NCBI GenBank assembly: GCA_050246635.1
Contig: JBFWVR010000004.1
Span: forward strand, 248,001 to 312,000
Direction of reading: 5' to 3'
DNA length: 64,000 nt
Origin: JBFWVR01 sp050246635
GTDB taxonomy: Bacteria; Acidobacteriota; Vicinamibacteria; Vicinamibacterales; UBA2999
The notes beneath the pieces are model-generated. The model did not search any database and was not told where the DNA came from. It worked only from the letters and a program-made list of their open reading frames with translations. Both the position numbers and the translations under genes were made by a program. This document shows, piece by piece, positions 60,641 through 64,000 of this stretch. Position 1 is the first letter of the stretch, and each line of letters opens with the position of its first letter.

Positions 60641-62235
60641 GGCGCGCGCTGGTCGTCGCGCTGGCCGTGGCCTGGGCGGCGGCCGTCACCGGCGGGACGC
60701 CGCGGGCGGCGACCCAGGACACACCCGCCGCCCCCGGCGCCGGCGGGCGCGTCGTCATCGGCAGCAAGAACTTCACCGAGTCGCGGATCCTCGGCGAGAT
60801 GATGGCGCTGATGATCGAGTCGCAGACGGGGCTCACGGTGGAGCACCGGAGCGGGCTCGGCGGCACCCTCGTCTGCTTCACGGCGCTCGAGCGCGGCGAG
60901 ATCGACCTGTATCCCGAGTACACCGGGACGGGCTGGTCGATCATCCTCAAGGAGCCGGACAAGATCTCCGACCGGCTCCGCGCGTTCCTGCGCGTCCAGT
61001 CGGCGTTCCGCGACCAGTACGACATCGAGTGGCTGCCGCCGTTCGGCCTCAACAACAGCTATGCCCTCGTGATGCGCGAGGAACGGGCCGAGGCGCTCGG
61101 CGTCCGGACCATCTCGGATCTCGTGCCGCACGGCCCGGAGCTGTCGGCCGGCTTCAGCATCGAGTTCATGAACCGCGAGGACGGCTGGCCCGGCCTGGGC
61201 CCGTTCTACGGCCTGGAGCTCGGCGCCGTGCGCGCGCTGGAGCACGGGCTCGCCTACGAGGCCATCTCCGCGGGGCAGATCGACCTCATCGACGCCTACA
61301 CCACCGATGGCAAGCTCCTCCGGTACCCGCTGCGCGTGCTGGAAGACGACAAGGGGTTCTTCCCGCCGTACAACGCCGCGCCGATCATCCGCGGCACGGT
61401 GCTGCGCGACCATCCCGAGCTGCGGACCGTGCTCGAGCGCCTCGCCTTCCAGGTGCCGAACGACCGGATGATTGCGCTGAACTACGCCGTGGAAGAGGAG
61501 GGCCGCGGGTTCCGTGAGGTGGCGCGCGAGTTCCTCGTCGAACAGGGGCTGCTCGAGGCCGGCGCGGACGTGACGAGCGATCCGACCGCGGGACGGGACA
61601 CGTTCCTCGGCTTCCTGGCGGGCCGGTCCCGCGACACGCTGCGGCTCGGCTGGGAGCACATCCAGCTGAGCCTGGCCGCCGTGGCGCTGGCGGTCGTCTT
61701 CGCGGTGCCGCTCGGCATCGGCATCGTACGCACGCCGCTCGGCGAGCGGATCGCGCTGAGCGCCGCCGGGGTGGTGCAGACGATCCCGAGCCTCGCGCTG
61801 CTGGCCTTCATGATCGCGCTGCCAGGCCTCGGCCTCTCCGTGCGCTCCGCGATCGTCGCGCTGTTCCTGTACTCGATCCTGCCGATCCTGCGGAACACGC
61901 ACACGGGCCTGAAGGGGGTGGACCCGCTGCTGCTCGACGCGGCACGCGGGCTGGGCCTGACGCCCCGCCAGATCCTGTTCCGGATCCAGCTCCCGCTGGC
62001 GACGCGCACGATCATGGCCGGGGTGCGGACCGCCACAGTGATCTCGATTGGCATCGCGACGCTGGCCGCGTTCATCGGCGCCGGCGGCCTCGGCGAGCCC
62101 ATCGTCACCGGCCTCTACCTGAACGACACGTGGCTGATCCTGTCGGGCGCTATCCCGGCGGCGCTGCTGGCGCTGGCGGCCGACTACCTGCTCGGCCTCG
62201 TCGAGGTCTGGCTCACGCCGCGGGGCCTGCGGTAG
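60637..62235 (+). CDS. ABC transporter fusion: N-terminal substrate-binding domain plus permease
   Basis: 532 residues from a GTG overlapping the ATPase stop. A signal-like helix (about 1-25) leads to an OpuAC/EgtU-type binding domain (about 37-305) with IGSKNFTESRILGE (41-54), GLGGTL, DLYPEYTGTG (90-99) and FGLNNSYAL (136-144). The permease domain (about 335-525) has five or six helices and an EAA-like loop DAARGLGLTPRQILF (434-448; Asp for Glu). Known EgtU and BilE fusions carry the binding domain at the C-terminus; here the order is reversed. Typical ligands are glycine betaine, choline, carnitine or ergothioneine. The last 23 bases overlap the convergent ankyrin-like gene. Confidence 0.92.
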
Positions 62236-62956
62236 CCGCGCGCGCCGCTTCCACGAGCGCCTCAATCAGCGACGCGTCGATGCCGGCGGCCACCGGGTGG
62301 GGGCTCACGGTCGCCAGGGCGAGCGCCGTGGACGGCCGCCCGTCGCAGTGCGCGACCGCGCGGGCGTCGGCGCCGTGGCCGATCAGCAGGCGCACGAGCG
62401 CCGGCGCGTTCAGCGGCACGGCCTGCCGGTACAGCTCGACGCCGGTCCCGGTCAGGTAGTGGAGCAGCGTCGCGCCGTGGCCGTAGGGCGAGCGCCGTGC
62501 CGCGAGCGCCGGGTACTCGATGAGCAGGCGCTGGAGGGCCTCGGCGTGGCCTGCGACGAGCGCGTCCACCGCGGCCTCGAACGCCGGGGACAGCGGCGCC
62601 TCGCCGAGCGCCGCCACGGCCTGCCAGGTGTCGAAGCCATGGGCGCGAGCGACCGTCAGCCGCGCGGCCTCCCGCGTCCGGGGCGCCCGGGCCGGGTCTG
62701 GATGCCACCGGGCGAGCTCGACATCCGCCCCGGGATGTCCTTCCGAGAGCCCCGCGTGGAGGCGGTCGGCAAGCCGTTCGAGGTGATCGCGGATGCACGC
62801 GGGGCGCGCCCCCGGCGTGATCAACGGCGCATACAGGGCCTGCACGAGATAAACGGGTTCCGCCACGTAGACCGGGGGTGTCTCCATCGGGGGGATGTCT
62901 CCGGGAACGGCAACGCCGCGGGCGAGCGGCGAGCGAGCGACTGAACGGGCGGGCAT
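62213..62956 (-). CDS. ankyrin-repeat-like protein
   Basis: 247 residues, or 224 from the internal ATG at 62887, which has GGAG upstream and skips a non-conserved leader. The C-terminal half (about 125-235) shows ankyrin-like helices and turns: EALQRLLIEYPALAARRSPYGHGATLLHYL and NAPALVRLLIGHGADARAVAHCDGRPSTALALA. The N-terminal half is helical, with a DTWQAVAAL segment. No enzyme motif is seen; it is probably a protein-interaction module. It is convergent with the transporter permease and shares 23 bases with it, so the two transcripts are antisense at their ends. The choice of start is uncertain. Confidence 0.7.
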   Translation of the reverse strand: MPARSVARSPLARGVAVPGDIPPMETPPVYVAEPVYLVQALYAPLITPGARPACIRDHLERLADRLHAGLSEGHPGADVELARWHPDPARAPRTREAARLTVARAHGFDTWQAVAALGEAPLSPAFEAAVDALVAGHAEALQRLLIEYPALAARRSPYGHGATLLHYLTGTGVELYRQAVPLNAPALVRLLIGHGADARAVAHCDGRPSTALALATVSPHPVAAGIDASLIEALVEAARAATAGPAA

Positions 62957-63029
62957 CCTAACGTACTTCGATTGCAGATCGGAGTTTTCCGATTGAAGAT
63001 CGTGGGGTGCGAAGCGTGAAAGGCAGCCG

Positions 63030-64000
63030 ATGAGCGCGGAGCGCGCGGGCCCGGCGACCTACTGGCTCAGCGCCCATGTCGGGTACCAGTGCCGCCACAG
63101 CGGTGCCTGCTGCTCGTCGGGATGGCCGATCCCGGTGGAGACCTTGCGTGTCGCCGCAATCGATCGCGCGGTGGCCGAGGGGCGGCTGTCGGCTCCGCCC
63201 GGGGGGTGGCTGCAGGTCGTGCCGCAGGCGCCCGAGGACGTGGCGGGCATCTTCCGCAGCGAACGCGGGATCTGCGTCTTTCGACAGGACCACTGCTGCG
63301 CCGTGCATGCGGGGCTCGGGACCGGCGCGTTGCCGGCGGCGTGCCTGCACTTCCCGCGCATCTGTCTCGTCGACGATCGGGGCGTGTTCGTCACCTTGTC
63401 GCACTACTGCCCGACGGCCGCGGACCTGCTGCTGGATGCGGTCTCGCCCCTCACGGTGGTGGAGGGGCCGCCGGCGGTGCCGACCGGTGACGTGCCCGAG
63501 GGGCTCGACGCGCGTGGCGAGCTGCCGCCGCTCTTCGACGAGCGGCGGCTCCTGAGCCTCGAGGAGTACGCCAGCTGGGAGCGGGAGGCGGTCCGAGGCC
63601 TGACGTCGGGCGAGGATCCGGGGGACGCGCTGCGCGTCCTGGCCGCCGGGGCGGGAGGGGCCCTCCTCGACCTGGACGTCGACGGCTGGATTGCCTGCGT
63701 GCGAAGGGCGGTGCCGCCCCCGCTCGAGTGGCCGGATGCGCCGCCCGGGACCGAAGCGGCGTGGCGGGGCTTCGCGGATCGCGCGCCGGCCGCCGCCGTG
63801 GCCGGGCGGTACCTGGCGGCGCGGGTCTTCGCGTCATGGGTGGCATACCAGGGACGGGGCCTGCTCGCGATCGTGCGCGGCCTCGAAGCCGCCTTCGCGG
63901 TCTTCCGCGCGGAGGTGGCCCGCGAGCTGGCGCGGCATCCGGACGCGGCGCCCCGGCAGGTCCTCCGGGAGGCGCTCCGCCAGGCGGACCTGCTGCTGGT
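63030..64000 (+). CDS. cysteine-cluster (YkgJ/FliB-like) protein, truncated by window end
   Basis: The frame is open from the ATG at 63030 to the end of the window (323 codons, no stop), so it is 3'-incomplete. The N-terminus has HVGYQCRHSGACCSSGWPIPVE, then CVFRQDHCCAVH, AACLHFPRIC and LSHYCPTAADLL. These eight or nine cysteines form the cluster of the YkgJ/FliB zinc/iron-chelating family, with the FliB-like CCxxGWxI signature. FliB is a flagellin lysine methylase; most relatives are uncharacterised Fe-S proteins. The remaining part is helical with no motif I know. The short gap from the ankyrin-like gene (73 bp, divergent) holds its promoter. Confidence 0.78.
   Translation, partial: MSAERAGPATYWLSAHVGYQCRHSGACCSSGWPIPVETLRVAAIDRAVAEGRLSAPPGGWLQVVPQAPEDVAGIFRSERGICVFRQDHCCAVHAGLGTGALPAACLHFPRICLVDDRGVFVTLSHYCPTAADLLLDAVSPLTVVEGPPAVPTGDVPEGLDARGELPPLFDERRLLSLEEYASWEREAVRGLTSGEDPGDALRVLAAGAGGALLDLDVDGWIACVRRAVPPPLEWPDAPPGTEAAWRGFADRAPAAAVAGRYLAARVFASWVAYQGRGLLAIVRGLEAAFAVFRAEVARELARHPDAAPRQVLREALRQADLLL

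Overview
The window is about 70% GC, gene-dense bacterial chromosome. It probably comes from the Acidobacteriota, perhaps a Vicinamibacteria-type soil lineage. Pointers are two 812-residue orphan MacB/FtsX-type permeases of the ADOP class, a pair of secreted 'VWFA-related Acidobacterial domain' proteins, an Oar-like TonB-dependent receptor, many secreted peptidases, PAS-rich hybrid kinases, and intergenic spaces full of short-period repeats. No rRNA, tRNA, CRISPR array or intact insertion sequence was seen. The taxonomic call is an inference from gene content.

Layout. 1-2.3 kb: end of a sigma-54 activator, then amt-glnK (nitrogen sensing). 2.3-8.1 kb: tandem M42 peptidase, S9 peptidase lipoprotein, metallo-beta-lactamase/rhodanese persulfide enzyme. 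8.2-10.9 kb: ADOP permease and a REP-like palindrome cluster. 10.9-17.1 kb: small membrane protein and two PAS-rich hybrid histidine kinases. 17.7-22.2 kb: TonB-type receptor convergent with a DUF4097 secreted protein. 22.5-24.6 kb: sulfurtransferase overlapping a TIGR00300 (ornithine cyclodeaminase-like) gene. 25.2-29.2 kb: htpX, PEGA protein, lactamase-fold protein and ATP-grasp enzyme, bracketed by two oppositely oriented arrays of related long repeats. 30-34.7 kb: DinB-like protein, phytase-like lipoprotein, two-component pair, fatty acid desaturase. 34.8-41.6 kb: two VWA proteins and a large unrecognised secreted protein. 42.1-49.9 kb: czcCBA heavy-metal efflux operon ending in its own response regulator and kinase. 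50.4-57.1 kb: second ADOP permease, DUF6544 protein, PAS kinase with receiver, M20 peptidase. 57.5 kb: cold-shock gene with a clean terminator. 58.2-62.2 kb: a double methyltransferase whose C-terminal half is EgtD-like, translationally coupled to a betaine/ergothioneine-type ABC transporter. 62.2-64 kb: ankyrin-like protein and a truncated cysteine-cluster protein.

Two things stand out. First, the methyltransferase-transporter cassette (58200-62235): three genes joined by 4-base overlaps, with an EgtD-like domain lacking the glutamate expected for histidine recognition, and a transporter fusion with its binding domain at the N-terminus. It could make and take up a methylated amino-acid-derived solute. 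Second, the intergenic repeats: several families with periods of 8, 9, 13 and 14 bp, 136-188 bp tandem units, GGGG-N-CAGA-CCCC palindromes in REP/BIME-like arrangement, and a family of large two-armed stem-loops. They often lie between convergent genes, and in one case the same sequence has entered a coding region.
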